From Magnetococcales bacterium (GTDB lineage Bacteria; Pseudomonadota; Magnetococcia; Magnetococcales; UBA8363), in contig PEAK01000004.1 in NCBI GenBank assembly GCA_002753515.1, forward strand, positions 1 to 64,000: a DNA stretch of 64,000 nt. The letters are read 5' to 3'. Under the pieces are notes generated by a model. It saw only the letters and a list, made by a program, of their open reading frames with translations, was not told where the DNA came from and did not search any database. The stretch's first letter is position 1. The number at the start of each line of letters is the position of its first letter. The translations under genes and the position numbers were made by a program. Positions 27,770 to 37,274 of this stretch are shown piece after piece.

Positions 27770-28308
27770 AGGCTATTCCAAGTGCTATCCGGGATGTGAT
27801 CCTGCTTGAACCGAAAATTTTTGGTGACGAACGCGGCTATTTTTACGAGAGTTGGAACCATCGTACGTTGAAAGAACTCGGTATCGAAGCGAACTTTGTG
27901 CAAGACAATCACAGTAAGTCGGTCAAAAACGTGCTGCGAGGGCTGCACTATCAGATCAAGAATCCACAGGGGAAGTTGGTGCGGGTGATTGCCGGTGAGG
28001 TCTACGATGTGGCGGTGGACTTGCGTAAGTCGTCATCAACATTTGGTCAATACGTTGGCTTCACGCTTTCCGTGGAAAACAAACGCATGGCGTGGATTCC
28101 GCCAGGATTTGCTCATGGTTTTTGTGTAACCTCCGAGTCTGCTGAATTCCTCTATAAGACGACCGACTTTTGGTTTCCAGAGTTTGAGCGTACACTGTTG
28201 TGGAACGATCCTTATCTGAAAATTGATTGGCCTCTAACAGTACCTCCGGAACTGGCCGCAAAAGATGCAAATGGCGTCCAATTTGTGGATTGTGAAACGT
28301 ATGACTAA
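27766..28308 (+). CDS. rfbC: dTDP-4-dehydrorhamnose 3,5-epimerase
   Basis: A 180-residue cupin-fold epimerase. [13 protein letters not shown], the catalytic His in [18 protein letters not shown], and [12 protein letters not shown] are present. Length is typical. It converts the rfbB product before reduction by RfbD, which is encoded 4 kb upstream on the other strand. Gene-dense organisation stops here and a scarred region follows. Confidence 0.97.
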   Translation: MKAIPSAIRDVILLEPKIFGDERGYFYESWNHRTLKELGIEANFVQDNHSKSVKNVLRGLHYQIKNPQGKLVRVIAGEVYDVAVDLRKSSSTFGQYVGFTLSVENKRMAWIPPGFAHGFCVTSESAEFLYKTTDFWFPEFERTLLWNDPYLKIDWPLTVPPELAAKDANGVQFVDCETYD

Positions 28309-28939
28309 ATGAAAGATCCTGCGGCATTCGCTGTATCATGTGTATGCTGGAGTGGATGACGTTCAAGTATTGGAAAAACAAAATTTTCGATTAGATATAA
28401 ACCACGCCCAGATTGAAATTTGTAGTTCTTTTTTTTCGGACGTGGCATCCTTCAACAACTTGTAATTTCGGAAAAATGGTGCACCTGGTAAAGGTCAACC
28501 TCGTTGGTTGGAACCAATCGCCGGATGATTTTCGGATTCTGTCATTAAATATTTGGACCCGGTAGATTTTATACTGAGGAAGAGCTACCCACTGTTTCTT
28601 GCTAGGGAGGCTATTAACGAAATGTTTGGCCTCGTGAACAGGGGTGTTTTAAACCTCAAGGTACCGATTGAAACGGAGGTGGTCAATGCTGGGGAGCAAA
28701 TCGCCGAGGGATAAATTGTTTGGGTTCATAGAGTCGATATATAATGCGAGAGGAGAGGAGGCATCACATCTGCATTCCACCCATCGGATAGTTACCCAAA
28801 ATTCCTTATAAAACGCAGTCCGACGATTTAAGAGGGCGTCAGGAATGCAGCTAATAGTGATTTGTTCGCGATGGCTGTTTGTAACATTCATGCTGAAGCA
28901 GCACAAAAATCTCTGAAGCCTATTGCTTAACGCGCCAAG
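28309..28939. other. Decayed intergenic region without supported genes
   Basis: About 630 nt with frequent stops in all frames. I cannot identify the parent sequences, although short stretches look like worn coding DNA. A 22-nt stretch near 28364 (AGTATTGGAAAAACAAAATTTT) nearly repeats one near 30390. It leads into the degenerate intron end. Confidence 0.45.
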
Positions 28940-29029
28940 CCCGATGAGGAAACATCTAATTGGAGAGTCGTGTGTGGGAGTACCGCCGGCACGTTTCGCT
29001 GGGTGGGGTGACGAAATTCTCGCTACCAC
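28940..29029 (+). mobile_element. Degenerate 3' end of a group II intron (domains V-VI)
   Basis: GAGTCGTGTGTGGGAGTACC...GGCACGTTTC aligns with the intact domain V at 31176-31208 with several substitutions, some disrupting stem pairs. The domain VI part (GGGGTGACGAAATTCTCGCTACCAC) also matches. The preceding GATGAGGAAACATC resembles the intact GGTGATGAAACCACC. A decayed second insertion or duplication. Confidence 0.6.
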
Positions 29030-29049
29030 TATCTTGAAAGTCATTAATT

Positions 29050-29868
29050 ATGATTAGATATATTGCAAATAAAATACACTGGATATTATCAAGTCAGTTT
29101 GGATTTGATTTTCTAAAATTTATGAAATCAGTGCGTGGATTGCCTATATTTCTACGGGATTGGATAATATTCCGAAAAAGGTTTGATGGGAATATGAGAT
29201 TCATGCCCTGTTTGCATGACCGCTATGAGGAAGGTGGTACAACCAAGAGTGAATATTTCTGGCAGGATTTGTCAGTTGCGCAGGCTATTTATGCTGCAAA
29301 TCCAATTAAACATGTAGATATTGGTTCGAGGATAGACGGTTTTGTAGCGCATATTGCCAGTTTTCGCAATTGTGAGGTTTTCGATATACGGCCTGTCAGC
29401 ACGATAATCCCCGGCGTAGTGTTCTGTCAGGCCGACCTGATGGCGTCAGAGCCGCTGCCGATGGCTGAAGATGGTGGTTATTGCGATTCGCTATCATGCT
29501 TGCATGCGATTGAGCACTTTGGCCTTGGTCGCTATGGTGACAAGCTTGATCCAAAAGGGTATCAGCAAGGAATTGGCAATATGGCCTTACTATTACGGCC
29601 TGGAGGAACATTTTATCTTTCTACTCCAATTGGACATGAGAGAGTTGAGTTTAATGCGAATTGGGTATTTGAACCTCTAACAATAGTTCGCTGTGCCGAA
29701 GGTTTTGGTTTAGCGTTAACAAAACTTATTGTAATTACTCCATTATATGGTGCCCAAGAGTCAGCAATTGATGTCGATACGTTAGCTAACCTAGCTACGG
29801 TGCGTTACCAACTCGGTTTATTTATTTTCACTAAAGAGGCTAAACTGCACCCAGCACGGGAAACGTAG
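29050..29868 (+). CDS. DUF268-like / SAM methyltransferase-like protein
   Basis: 272 residues. The centre reads HVDIGSRIDGFVAHI, FDIRPVSTIIPGVVFCQADLM and DSLSCLHAIEHFGLGRYGD, a pattern I associate with DUF268 proteins that share the class I methyltransferase fold and occur in polysaccharide loci. LLLRPGGTFYLSTPIG matches motif post III. The last eight residues or so (KLHPARET) and the stop codon lie inside the 150-bp repeat at 29841, so the native C-terminus has been replaced. Possibly still functional because the core fold is complete. Confidence 0.75.
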   Translation: MIRYIANKIHWILSSQFGFDFLKFMKSVRGLPIFLRDWIIFRKRFDGNMRFMPCLHDRYEEGGTTKSEYFWQDLSVAQAIYAANPIKHVDIGSRIDGFVAHIASFRNCEVFDIRPVSTIIPGVVFCQADLMASEPLPMAEDGGYCDSLSCLHAIEHFGLGRYGDKLDPKGYQQGIGNMALLLRPGGTFYLSTPIGHERVEFNANWVFEPLTIVRCAEGFGLALTKLIVITPLYGAQESAIDVDTLANLATVRYQLGLFIFTKEAKLHPARET

Positions 29869-29990
29869 TTTCCCGGCGTCATCCCCGCGAAAGCGGGGAT
29901 CCAGAAAGTCAGGGAAGGTAGAAAAGTCCTCTGGATCCCCGCTTTTGCGGGGATGACAATAACTACACATTCCAAGATAGCTGCGGTTTA
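29841..29990 (-). repeat. 150-bp palindromic MITE-like repeat, copy 1
   Basis: Starts TAAACTGCA, ends TGCGGTTTA. Two inner hairpins are built from GTCATCCCCGCGAAAGCGGGGATCC and GGATCCCCGCTTTTGCGGGGATGAC. The end reading ATTCCAAGATAGCTGCGGTTTA is on the right, opposite to copies 2 and 3. It overlaps the end of the DUF268-like gene. TA at both ends suggests a TA target duplication. Confidence 0.85.
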
Positions 29991-30223
29991 ACTATAAATC
30001 CAAACGCTTGATAGCTTGAAGTATCAGAAAGCAATTTATCCGACTCTGGCTGTGTTTTTGGTAGCTTTTGGCTTACAGTTTTTGCTTACGGTGTGATTTG
30101 ACGCTTCGTGGCGGAAGAATTCACTTGAAGAGTTCTGGACAGCGTGAAAAATGAACAAGAACCAACTTCAGGGCGAACTTCTCATGGGGTCACGGCATCA
30201 CCCGAAAATAAGGTTTTACCTAT
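29991..30223. other. Intergenic remnant without supported genes
   Basis: About 230 nt between the 150-bp repeat and the small 155-bp element. No frame, repeat or RNA recognised; the 70-residue ORF here runs into the element and is not credible. Confidence 0.4.
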
Positions 30224-30394
30224 TAAAGTATTTCGCTACCGGACACTTTTTCAAGTGGGTCATTTGTTTCCATTTTAATATCAACGCGTTGTCTTTCTGT
30301 GTGGGTGACCAAAAGCCTGATATCGGAAAACGGAACTATTTCAAGCTGTTAAGGCATTGCTAACCAAAAAAGTGTCCGGTAGTGGGTAAAGTAT
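30224..30394. mobile_element. 155-bp MITE-like element with 8-bp direct repeats
   Basis: CTACCGGACACTTTTT (30236-30251) and its exact complement AAAAAGTGTCCGGTAG (30367-30382) form 16-bp inverted repeats. Four nt outside each, TAAAGTAT occurs directly repeated (30224-30231 and 30387-30394), consistent with an 8-bp target duplication. The interior codes for nothing. The parent insertion sequence is not identified. Confidence 0.7.
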
Positions 30395-30593
30395 CTGAAA
30401 AACAAAATTTTATAACAGATCTGATCATGGAAAACAAAATAAACTATATGCCGATGCTCACAGGGGAAATCGGTCGGTTTGGATCTCATGCGCATGCTAT
30501 AAGGTTGAATGGACTTGATTTTTGGGTTTTGCCTTTGATTCCGGTTTTGACTTTTTTTTGCCCGAAGGGTATCATACTTTTGCATCCTAAGGC

Positions 30594-31240
30594 GTTGCAC
30601 CAGCACGGTGAGAGTCCGTGCCATGGCTTGCCACAGCCATGTAACTGAAGGTAATTGCGTAGCCGTGAGGCTGGGTGGGGAGCAACCGGAAGCGAACTAT
30701 CGGTCCGTAGGATGACGAACTCGATTCGGCGGGGTGTTGCGGCGAACCTGTACATGTATGGCGAAGCCTGGAATTAATCGATCACGCTGTTGTTGGCGGA
30801 TAAAGCGGTGATCGGGCGCACTTTGTAATTGGAGGTGGAACGATGGGAAGATGCGGCGTTTAAGCAGGGATACCTGGGATGTGTAGATTTAACCCCAGGA
30901 GTCAGAACACTTATAGTACCGCAAATGGGTTATATCTATGGAAAAGCGCTGGTTAGCAAAGCCGCGCCGAGGGAAGGGGGGTAGAAAAGTGGTTACTTTA
31001 TGTTGGAAAGGCGCAAAAGAAGTCCCGTAGTGCGGTCTCTGCTATTACGCGGGGCAGGGTCTCCCGAACCAGTGTGGGGAAGGAGAGAAGCGTCAATCCT
31101 ATCAGAGGGTATGATGGCAAAACCGGTAACGGGGTTTGTTTGATTCCGTCCCTGGTGATGAAACCACCAACAGGAGAGCCGTGTGCGGGAGAACTGCTTG
31201 CACGGTTCGGAGGGAGGGGAGACGAAATCTTCCCTACCCC
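30594..31240 (+). mobile_element. ORF-less group II intron (remnant)
   Basis: Domain V is clear: GAGCCGTGTGCGGGAG at 31176 pairing with GCACGGTTC, followed by a domain VI hairpin (GGAGGGAGGGG...TCCCTACCCC). Upstream, GCACGGTGAGAGTCCGTGCC and GTAACTGAAGGTAATTGCG resemble domain I parts of bacterial introns. The whole is only about 650 nt, so the reverse transcriptase/maturase ORF is absent. The 5' boundary is approximate; no GTGYG start was found. It lies in the same orientation as the operon, 57 nt before rfbF. Confidence 0.75.
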
Positions 31241-31296
31241 TGTTCAGATTGAATGGATCGAGCAACAATTGAGCTTCAAGCAAATTGGAAATATCA

Positions 31297-32070
31297 ATGA
31301 AAGCTGTTATTCTCGCAGGTGGTCTTGGTACACGTATATCCGAGGAAACCCATCTTAAACCCAAGCCCATGATCGAAATCGGTGGCAGGCCAATTTTGTG
31401 GCACATCATGAAAATCTATTCGTCGCATGGCGTGCATGACTTCATCGTATGTTGTGGCTACAAGGGTTACCTGATCAAGGAATACTTTGCCAACTATTTC
31501 TTGCACATGTCTGATGTTACCTTCGATATGACGCACAACCGGATGGAAGTCCACCACAAAAAGAGTGAGCCATGGCGTGTGACACTGGTGGATACTGGCG
31601 ACGAAACCATGACGGGTGGCCGACTCAAGCGTGTTTCAGGCTTTATCAAGGATGAAGAATTTTTTTTCTTTACTTATGGTGATGGTGTCTCGGATATCAA
31701 TATTACGATGCAAATCGCCTTTCACCGCCATCACCATAAGTTGGCTACCGTGACCGCTGTGCAACCGCCTGGTCGTTATGGTGCATTGGTCCGAGAAGGT
31801 ACCACCGTATTTGGTTTTCAGGAAAAACCCCCCGGTGATGGTGCGTGGATCAATGGCGGCTTCTTTGTTCTCAATCCGAAGGTGATCGACTTTATCGAAG
31901 GCGACCAAAGTATATGGGAGGGCAACCCTTTGGGAACACTTGCTGCTCAAGGCCAGCTTGAAGCCTTTGAACATAGGGGATTTTGGCAGCCGATGGATAC
32001 CTTGCGAGACAAGACGCATCTCGAAGAACTTTGGAATACCGGCAATGCTCCATGGAAATCCTGGGAGTGA
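31297..32070 (+). CDS. rfbF: Glucose-1-phosphate cytidylyltransferase
   Basis: 257 residues from ATG 31297; the track's TTG 31285 is four codons earlier and less likely. It makes CDP-glucose. [37 protein letters not shown] is the nucleotidyltransferase entry, and [19 protein letters not shown] and [12 protein letters not shown] are typical of RfbF. The next gene uses the product and overlaps this one. Confidence 0.96.
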   Translation: MKAVILAGGLGTRISEETHLKPKPMIEIGGRPILWHIMKIYSSHGVHDFIVCCGYKGYLIKEYFANYFLHMSDVTFDMTHNRMEVHHKKSEPWRVTLVDTGDETMTGGRLKRVSGFIKDEEFFFFTYGDGVSDINITMQIAFHRHHHKLATVTAVQPPGRYGALVREGTTVFGFQEKPPGDGAWINGGFFVLNPKVIDFIEGDQSIWEGNPLGTLAAQGQLEAFEHRGFWQPMDTLRDKTHLEELWNTGNAPWKSWE

Positions 32071-33146
32071 GGCTGTTTGCTGACATATATCGTGGCAAGC
32101 GAGTCCTTGTAACTGGGCACACCGGATTCAAAGGTAGCTGGCTCACGCTTTGGTTACATGAATTGGGTGCAGAGGTTACCGGCGTATCCTTGCCGCCCGA
32201 TGCACAATCTAATCACTGGAACCTGCTTCAGCAGCCTATCGACGACCATCACCTTGACATTCGCGATATCGTAAAGCTTCAGCAGGTATTCAAAGAAAAA
32301 CCACCTGAAATTGTTTTCCACCTTGCTGCCCAACCTCTGGTTCGACGTTCGTATCGTGATCCGCTGGAAACTTGGTCTACCAACGTTATGGGCACGGCCA
32401 ACATATTGGAGGCATGTCGCCAAACATCTGAGGTGCGGGCCATTGTTGCCATTACAACCGACAAATGTTATGAAAATTGTGAATGGCCATGGGGCTATCG
32501 CGAGAATGATCGCTTGGGTGGGCACGACCCCTACAGTGCATCGAAGGCAGGGGCGGAACTGGTTGCTGCGAGTTATCGCAGTGCATTTTTCAATACAGAA
32601 ACAGCACCTTTGTTGGCGACAGCAAGGGCTGGCAACGTTATAGGTGGGGGCGACTGGTCTGAAGACCGCCTCATACCTGATCTGATTCGTGCGCTTGAAC
32701 GGCAACAGTCTCTCGAAATTCGCTCGCCCCATGCCACACGTCCGTGGCAGCATGTGTTAGAGTCCTTGAGTGGCTATCTGATGTTGGGGCAGAAACTGCT
32801 TGCGGGTGATAAGAATTTTGCTGAAGCTTGGAATTTCGGTCCAGAGCTGGAAGGCAACCGAACGGTATCCGAAATACTTGGCAAGTTAAACCTCCGGTGG
32901 GAGAATATGCGCTGGCATATCACTGAAAGACCACAGCCTCATGAAGCCATATTGCTCTATCTTGACAGTTCCAAGGCACGAAGTCGTTTGCACTGGCAAC
33001 CTGTTTGGAACATAGACACCACGTTGGAAAAAACAGCGGAATGGTACCGGGTTTGGTTGCAATTTGGGCAAATCATCAGTCGCCAGCAATTAACTGATTA
33101 TATCTCCTCTGCCGTCCAAGGCGATATTGAGTGGGCAAAGCTGTAA
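32052..33146 (+). CDS. rfbG: CDP-glucose 4,6-dehydratase
   Basis: An extended SDR of about 364 residues making CDP-4-keto-6-deoxyglucose. [16 protein letters not shown], the NAD-binding entry peculiar to RfbG, comes first. [17 protein letters not shown] and [13 protein letters not shown] hold the catalytic Tyr/Lys. ATG 32052 overlaps rfbF by 19 nt. GTG 32067 ([11 protein letters not shown]) overlaps by four (GTGA) and gives a length closer to relatives, so it may be the true start. Downstream enzymes for CDP-dideoxysugars are missing; only an epimerase fragment follows. Confidence 0.95.
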   Translation: MEILGVRLFADIYRGKRVLVTGHTGFKGSWLTLWLHELGAEVTGVSLPPDAQSNHWNLLQQPIDDHHLDIRDIVKLQQVFKEKPPEIVFHLAAQPLVRRSYRDPLETWSTNVMGTANILEACRQTSEVRAIVAITTDKCYENCEWPWGYRENDRLGGHDPYSASKAGAELVAASYRSAFFNTETAPLLATARAGNVIGGGDWSEDRLIPDLIRALERQQSLEIRSPHATRPWQHVLESLSGYLMLGQKLLAGDKNFAEAWNFGPELEGNRTVSEILGKLNLRWENMRWHITERPQPHEAILLYLDSSKARSRLHWQPVWNIDTTLEKTAEWYRVWLQFGQIISRQQLTDYISSAVQGDIEWAKL

Positions 33147-33148
33147 AT

Positions 33149-33337
33149 ATGCAGCCAACGCCCTTATTTGTTTTCAAGGTGGTTGATACCTCTACCTCTA
33201 AAAATATTCGCAGCACATTCGCCCGTCTCTATTGCGAGCGTGAATTGGGTCATGTTATCGGACCGCGTCGCATTGTGAAAATTAACCTTGCGCGTACCAC
33301 CATGGCTTGTGGTGTTCGCAAGGTTTACCTACGGTAG
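33149..33337 (+). pseudogene. Truncated dTDP/CDP-sugar 3,5-epimerase family gene
   Basis: The 62-residue frame MQPTPLFVFKVVDTS... matches the N-terminal third of RmlC-like epimerases: VVDTS, FARLYCERELGHVIG, RRIVKIN, and VRKVYLR standing where VRGLHYQ with the catalytic His would be. The His is lost, the frame stops at once, and the remaining two thirds are gone or unreadable up to 33459. Its place after rfbFG suggests it once epimerised the CDP-4-keto-6-deoxy sugar. Confidence 0.7.
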
Positions 33338-33459
33338 TATGTGGCCATGCACGAATGGGTGCATATCCTCCAGAAAGTGATGCTGAAATTCCCCGGAATT
33401 TTATGCGGCGTCACACGATTTGCAACATGAGCGCAAATCACCAAACATGGTAATTGATA

Positions 33460-34167
33460 ATGCTTGAATCTAAAAATGAATTTGAACGCCAAGCATGGCT
33501 GAAGGCAACTCTTGCTGCCTTAATGCCAGGATTGAAAATTTTGGACGCAGGTGCAGGTGAACTGAAAAATAGGAGATATTGTGAGCATCTGGAGTACATC
33601 TCTCAAGATTTTTGTCAATATAAAGGAATTTCGGGGGGGGGGGAATGCGAAGGTTTGCAGTCAATGGAATGGGATACCTCACGGATTGATTTGGTATGCG
33701 ACATCACCGCGATACCCGCACCAAATGGTAGTTTTGATGCCATTCTTTGTAGCGAGGTACTGGAACATATTCCCGAACCAACCCACGCCCTGGACGAATT
33801 TTCTCGGTTACTGAAACCTGGTGGATACTTAATCTTGACTGCTCCATTCGCCTCCAACGTCCATATGGCACCCTACTATTTTTGTAGCGGATTCTCAAAG
33901 TATTGGTATCAGTATCATTTGGTGAAAAAAGGTTTTAAGATCATAGAAATTACCAGCCATGGTGATTGGTTTTCATTATTGGAGCAGGAAATCATGCGTT
34001 TAGGTGGTTTAGAGAGGCAGCGTGGTAATTGGATATGGCCATTGGCTTATATTTATGCGTTGTTAGGAGTTATTTACTTTAAGATTCGCTTCAAGAAAAG
34101 AGCCGAAGATATTGCCAGTTTTGGTTGGCATGTGGTTGCGCAGAAACTTGATAATAATATAAACTAA
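33460..34167 (+). CDS. SAM-dependent methyltransferase, class I, with 11-G tract
   Basis: 235 residues from ATG 33460. ILDAGAGELKNRRYC is motif I, DLVCDITAIPAPNGSFDAILCSEVLEHIPEP covers motifs II-III, and FSRLLKPGGYLILTAPF is the post-motif. A C-terminal hydrophobic stretch (IWPLAYIYALLGVIYFKI) may associate with the membrane. It probably methylates a sugar or glycan end. Codons 58-61 contain a run of eleven G (33633-33643), a candidate slippage site in an active frame. Confidence 0.85.
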   Translation: MLESKNEFERQAWLKATLAALMPGLKILDAGAGELKNRRYCEHLEYISQDFCQYKGISGGGECEGLQSMEWDTSRIDLVCDITAIPAPNGSFDAILCSEVLEHIPEPTHALDEFSRLLKPGGYLILTAPFASNVHMAPYYFCSGFSKYWYQYHLVKKGFKIIEITSHGDWFSLLEQEIMRLGGLERQRGNWIWPLAYIYALLGVIYFKIRFKKRAEDIASFGWHVVAQKLDNNIN

Positions 34168-34197
34168 TAACATTTCATAGTTGGAGTGATTGGTTGA

Positions 34198-35022
34198 ATG
34201 ATTAATAAAATTATAAAACAACTTGTCGAGGAATTTCCGAAATTAGCTCAATTCTACCGCAGCAGTAGAGATCAAATGGATAGAAATCAACCTGCAATAC
34301 GAACGCCATGGGGATTTAAATTTTCTGGGCATGTTGCTATGGCGCAAGGAAAATTTGAACCAGAAGAGACTGAAATAATAAGAAAACTCCTTCGCGATGT
34401 CGATATCTTTGTAAATATTGGTGCAAATGTTGGTTATTACTGCTGCCACGCTCTCAGTATGGGAAAGCCCGTTATCGCCATTGAGCCCATTGCAAGGAAT
34501 CTTCATTATCTCATGCGTAACATTCAGGAAAATGGTTGGTCAGAAAGTGTTCAGATATTTCCCGTCGCACTTGGTGCAAAGGCAAATATCATGAAGATGT
34601 GGGGGGGAAGTACAGGTGCATCAATGGTTAAAGGTTGGGCAGAGATTCCCGAATCATATGTTACGCAGGTTCCCGTTCTTACGCTGGATTGTATTCTTCA
34701 AGGTAATACCCTGGTAGATGGAAAAAGAGTGTTAATGCTCGTTGATGTAGAAGGTGCGGAATATGCATTGTTGCAAGGTGCTGCACAAAGTCTCTGCCTT
34801 GAACCGAGGCCGATCTGGATGGTAGAAATTGGTTCAACGATGCATCAACCCGAAGGCGTGAAAGTGAATCCGCATTTGGTACCAACTTTTGAGATGTTTT
34901 TTAAACAAGGATATGTTGCTACAACTGCAGACTCTGTTCAGGTGTCGGTTGATTCTAAATATGTACATGCTGTATCTGAGGGCACTTCTGAATTTTCAAC
35001 TCATAATTTTTTATTCAAGTAG
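34198..35022 (+). CDS. FkbM-family methyltransferase
   Basis: 274 residues. FVNIGANVGYYCCHAL is the FkbM motif I variant, KPVIAIEPIARNLHYLMRNIQENG motif II, and LVDVEGAEYALLQGAA the FkbM-specific DVEGxE box. These enzymes O-methylate sugars or polyketides. Base composition is AT-rich like its neighbours. It starts 30 nt after the previous methyltransferase. Confidence 0.9.
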   Translation: MINKIIKQLVEEFPKLAQFYRSSRDQMDRNQPAIRTPWGFKFSGHVAMAQGKFEPEETEIIRKLLRDVDIFVNIGANVGYYCCHALSMGKPVIAIEPIARNLHYLMRNIQENGWSESVQIFPVALGAKANIMKMWGGSTGASMVKGWAEIPESYVTQVPVLTLDCILQGNTLVDGKRVLMLVDVEGAEYALLQGAAQSLCLEPRPIWMVEIGSTMHQPEGVKVNPHLVPTFEMFFKQGYVATTADSVQVSVDSKYVHAVSEGTSEFSTHNFLFK

Positions 35023-35569
35023 CCCTTGTAATTATGGATGCTATCCATCAAGGGATGATTTTGTTGTGCAATTTCAGCTAATATCCTGTGATGCAGGCAA
35101 TTTTAGCGACTCTGAACATCCATCGGACAATTGACATCACACACCCTAGTTAACATTATCTAAGCATTCGCATTAAATATATTTTGTCCACAAAATATCT
35201 CGCTCATGATAGGAAGGTAATGAAGATGGTAGAATTTTAGTATGTACTCTTGGAGTAATTTGAATAAGTATTGGAAAATTATATTGTATACGGAGTGGAG
35301 GATCATTTCTTAATCTTTTCTAGTGCATTTACTATGGCATCCAGTATCCATTGAGATCAGGCTATCAGTGGGAGTGGTTTAACGTGTTAGCGTGGCGTTT
35401 CAATGAATTCATTGCTTCGGTTCTATACACAACGATGTTTATTTAAGCACGGCAGATTGCATTTGCTCTGCTAGTTAACGAATGAACATTCAATAATCGC
35501 ATTCACCATTGAGATTTCAACAAATCTTGCCCTTCTGGAGTTAAAAATGTAAAGGAGGAAATTTATAAT
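35023..35569. other. AT-rich gene-free stretch
   Basis: About 550 nt without a plausible frame, before repeat copy 2 and the Wzy-like gene. No clear promoter. Probably eroded or spacer DNA from locus rearrangement. Confidence 0.4.
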
Positions 35570-35719
35570 TAAACCGCAGCTATCTTGGAATGTGCAGTTA
35601 TTGTCATCCCCGCGAAAGCGGGGATCCAGAGAACCTTCCTACTTTCCCTGATTTTCTGGATTCCCGCTTTCGCGGGAATGACGCAGGAAAACTACGTATC
35701 CCGCGATGGTTGCGGTTTA
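35570..35719 (+). repeat. 150-bp palindromic MITE-like repeat, copy 2
   Basis: Begins TAAACCGCAGCTATCTTGG and ends GATGGTTGCGGTTTA. Inner hairpins carry GTCATCCCCGCGAAAGCGGGGATCC and GGATTCCCGCTTTCGCGGGAATGAC. Same orientation as copy 3. Located 91 nt before the Wzy-like gene. Confidence 0.88.
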
Positions 35720-35810
35720 GATTGTGATAACGTTAAATGAATACATGATCTTAACGAATAATTGTAGAAGCTTGATATATAATATAATTGAAAAAGTGAT
35801 TGAGATGTAA

Positions 35811-37274
35811 ATGACGGCGCTATCCTTTATATTATTTGCTATGATTGGGGTGATTTCCGTAGTGCTTTTTTTCAATGGCATTTATTATCCCATCTGGCTA
35901 TCGTCACTGATTTTGTTTATTGAAACATCTTTATTAGTATGGCAGTATCGTCAGAACAGGCTCGGAGTGTTAATGCTTTTGATGTGGTTGGTATATGCAC
36001 TTCCGTTTATACATATTCCACCATATATTTTGTTTGATTTTAATAGTGATCCAGTTTTGCTTTGGGGGTTGACAGTAAACCCATATATGGTTGATGAAAG
36101 GGTAATTCAATTAACAGGTATGATAGGTGCGGTTGGTGGTATTGGTTTTGTATTGGGAGTTACTTTCCGTAGCAGGAAAGTACATCGCGACCTGGGACAA
36201 AATCCTGATGGAAGCCGACGCGTTTTTCGTACCATGGCAATGCAATTATGGTTAGTTTGGGTAGTCATTGGCGTTATTCTTTCCGCTTTGAGTGCTCCAC
36301 AGGAAACCATCTTAACTACGAGTTACACGGGATCCAAGCCTGTTCTTGAAAATTTTGGTTCAGCGTGGATGATTTCATATATTATTCTGAGTTTTGCATA
36401 TTCCGACGCTCTGCTTGAAAATAATTTATCTGTGAAAAATAAAAAGAAATATATAATATTTATTGCCATAATAATTACTATAATATTCTTCAATTTAATG
36501 AGGGGAAAACGTGATTCTGTGCCCTGGGTGTTTGGATTGGCACTAATTAATTATTATTGGGCTGCAGGGATTACACAACGTCGAGATTTCACCTTACCAT
36601 GGATGAAGCTTTCAATAGTAGCGTTTTTATTGGTCTGTTTAAGCTTAATTCTAGGAATACTGCGAACCGAGTTGGCAGGTGTATCTTTATCCGATGCTGC
36701 GACTTTGATCGAGAGCTTATATGAATCTGAAAGGATTGGTTTAGCTGACCTACTTCATGGTACATGGTCTGCTGTATTGCTTACGCCATTGTCGGTGTCA
36801 GGTGATCATATCTATGACTTGTTGAAATTAGGCTTGGGACAGGATTATCTTGATTTGTTACTCTCTACAATTCCCGGATTTGTAGCCGATGCAATAGGCT
36901 ATATCCGCCCGATTGATGGGGCACACGGCCCCTCCTGGGAAATGCGATATGGGCTGGGTGGAACCCATGCTACGGTTGTTCCGTTCATGAACTTTAGAAT
37001 GATTGGCGTATTGCTCATTCCCGCAATTTGGTCATTTTATCTTTGTAATTTTGAAAAGTCCGTGCTTACAAAAATTGATGTGATTAGATTGAGTTTTTTA
37101 GTTTCGCTCGCCTTGGCGGCACCCCAATGGCTATGGTATGGTGAGAAGAGCGGCTTAAATGCTGTGGTAATATGGATAATTCTTTCCTTTTTCTACCGAG
37201 TATCACTTGGTTTAACACGTTCGTCGAGAATGAATTTTAATATGATGACAACGCGTGAGTGTAAAAATGCGTGA
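35811..37274 (+). CDS. Polytopic membrane protein, putative O-antigen polymerase (Wzy-like)
   Basis: 487 residues with about eleven hydrophobic segments and larger hydrophilic loops (about residues 120-145 and 290-385). Wzy proteins are poorly conserved; the call rests on topology, on a large loop (GLGQDYLDLLLSTIPGFVADAIG, GGTHATVVPFMNF) and on the setting among glycosyltransferases. No Wzx flippase or ABC exporter is seen in the window. Very AT-rich, with AAATAAAAAGAAATATATAA stretches, unlike the flanking housekeeping genes. Confidence 0.65.
   Translation: MTALSFILFAMIGVISVVLFFNGIYYPIWLSSLILFIETSLLVWQYRQNRLGVLMLLMWLVYALPFIHIPPYILFDFNSDPVLLWGLTVNPYMVDERVIQLTGMIGAVGGIGFVLGVTFRSRKVHRDLGQNPDGSRRVFRTMAMQLWLVWVVIGVILSALSAPQETILTTSYTGSKPVLENFGSAWMISYIILSFAYSDALLENNLSVKNKKKYIIFIAIIITIIFFNLMRGKRDSVPWVFGLALINYYWAAGITQRRDFTLPWMKLSIVAFLLVCLSLILGILRTELAGVSLSDAATLIESLYESERIGLADLLHGTWSAVLLTPLSVSGDHIYDLLKLGLGQDYLDLLLSTIPGFVADAIGYIRPIDGAHGPSWEMRYGLGGTHATVVPFMNFRMIGVLLIPAIWSFYLCNFEKSVLTKIDVIRLSFLVSLALAAPQWLWYGEKSGLNAVVIWIILSFFYRVSLGLTRSSRMNFNMMTTRECKNA

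Noticed and set aside
30151-30363. 70-residue ORF at 30151
   Set aside because: It runs into the 155-bp element and encodes no recognisable domain.
28361-30412. Near-identical 22-nt stretch at about 28364 and 30390
   Set aside because: Too short and AT-rich to claim a duplication; possibly two worn copies of the same flank, but unsupported.
35023-35134. Small plus ORF 34889-35134
   Set aside because: It overlaps the FkbM methyltransferase in another frame and has no start signal.
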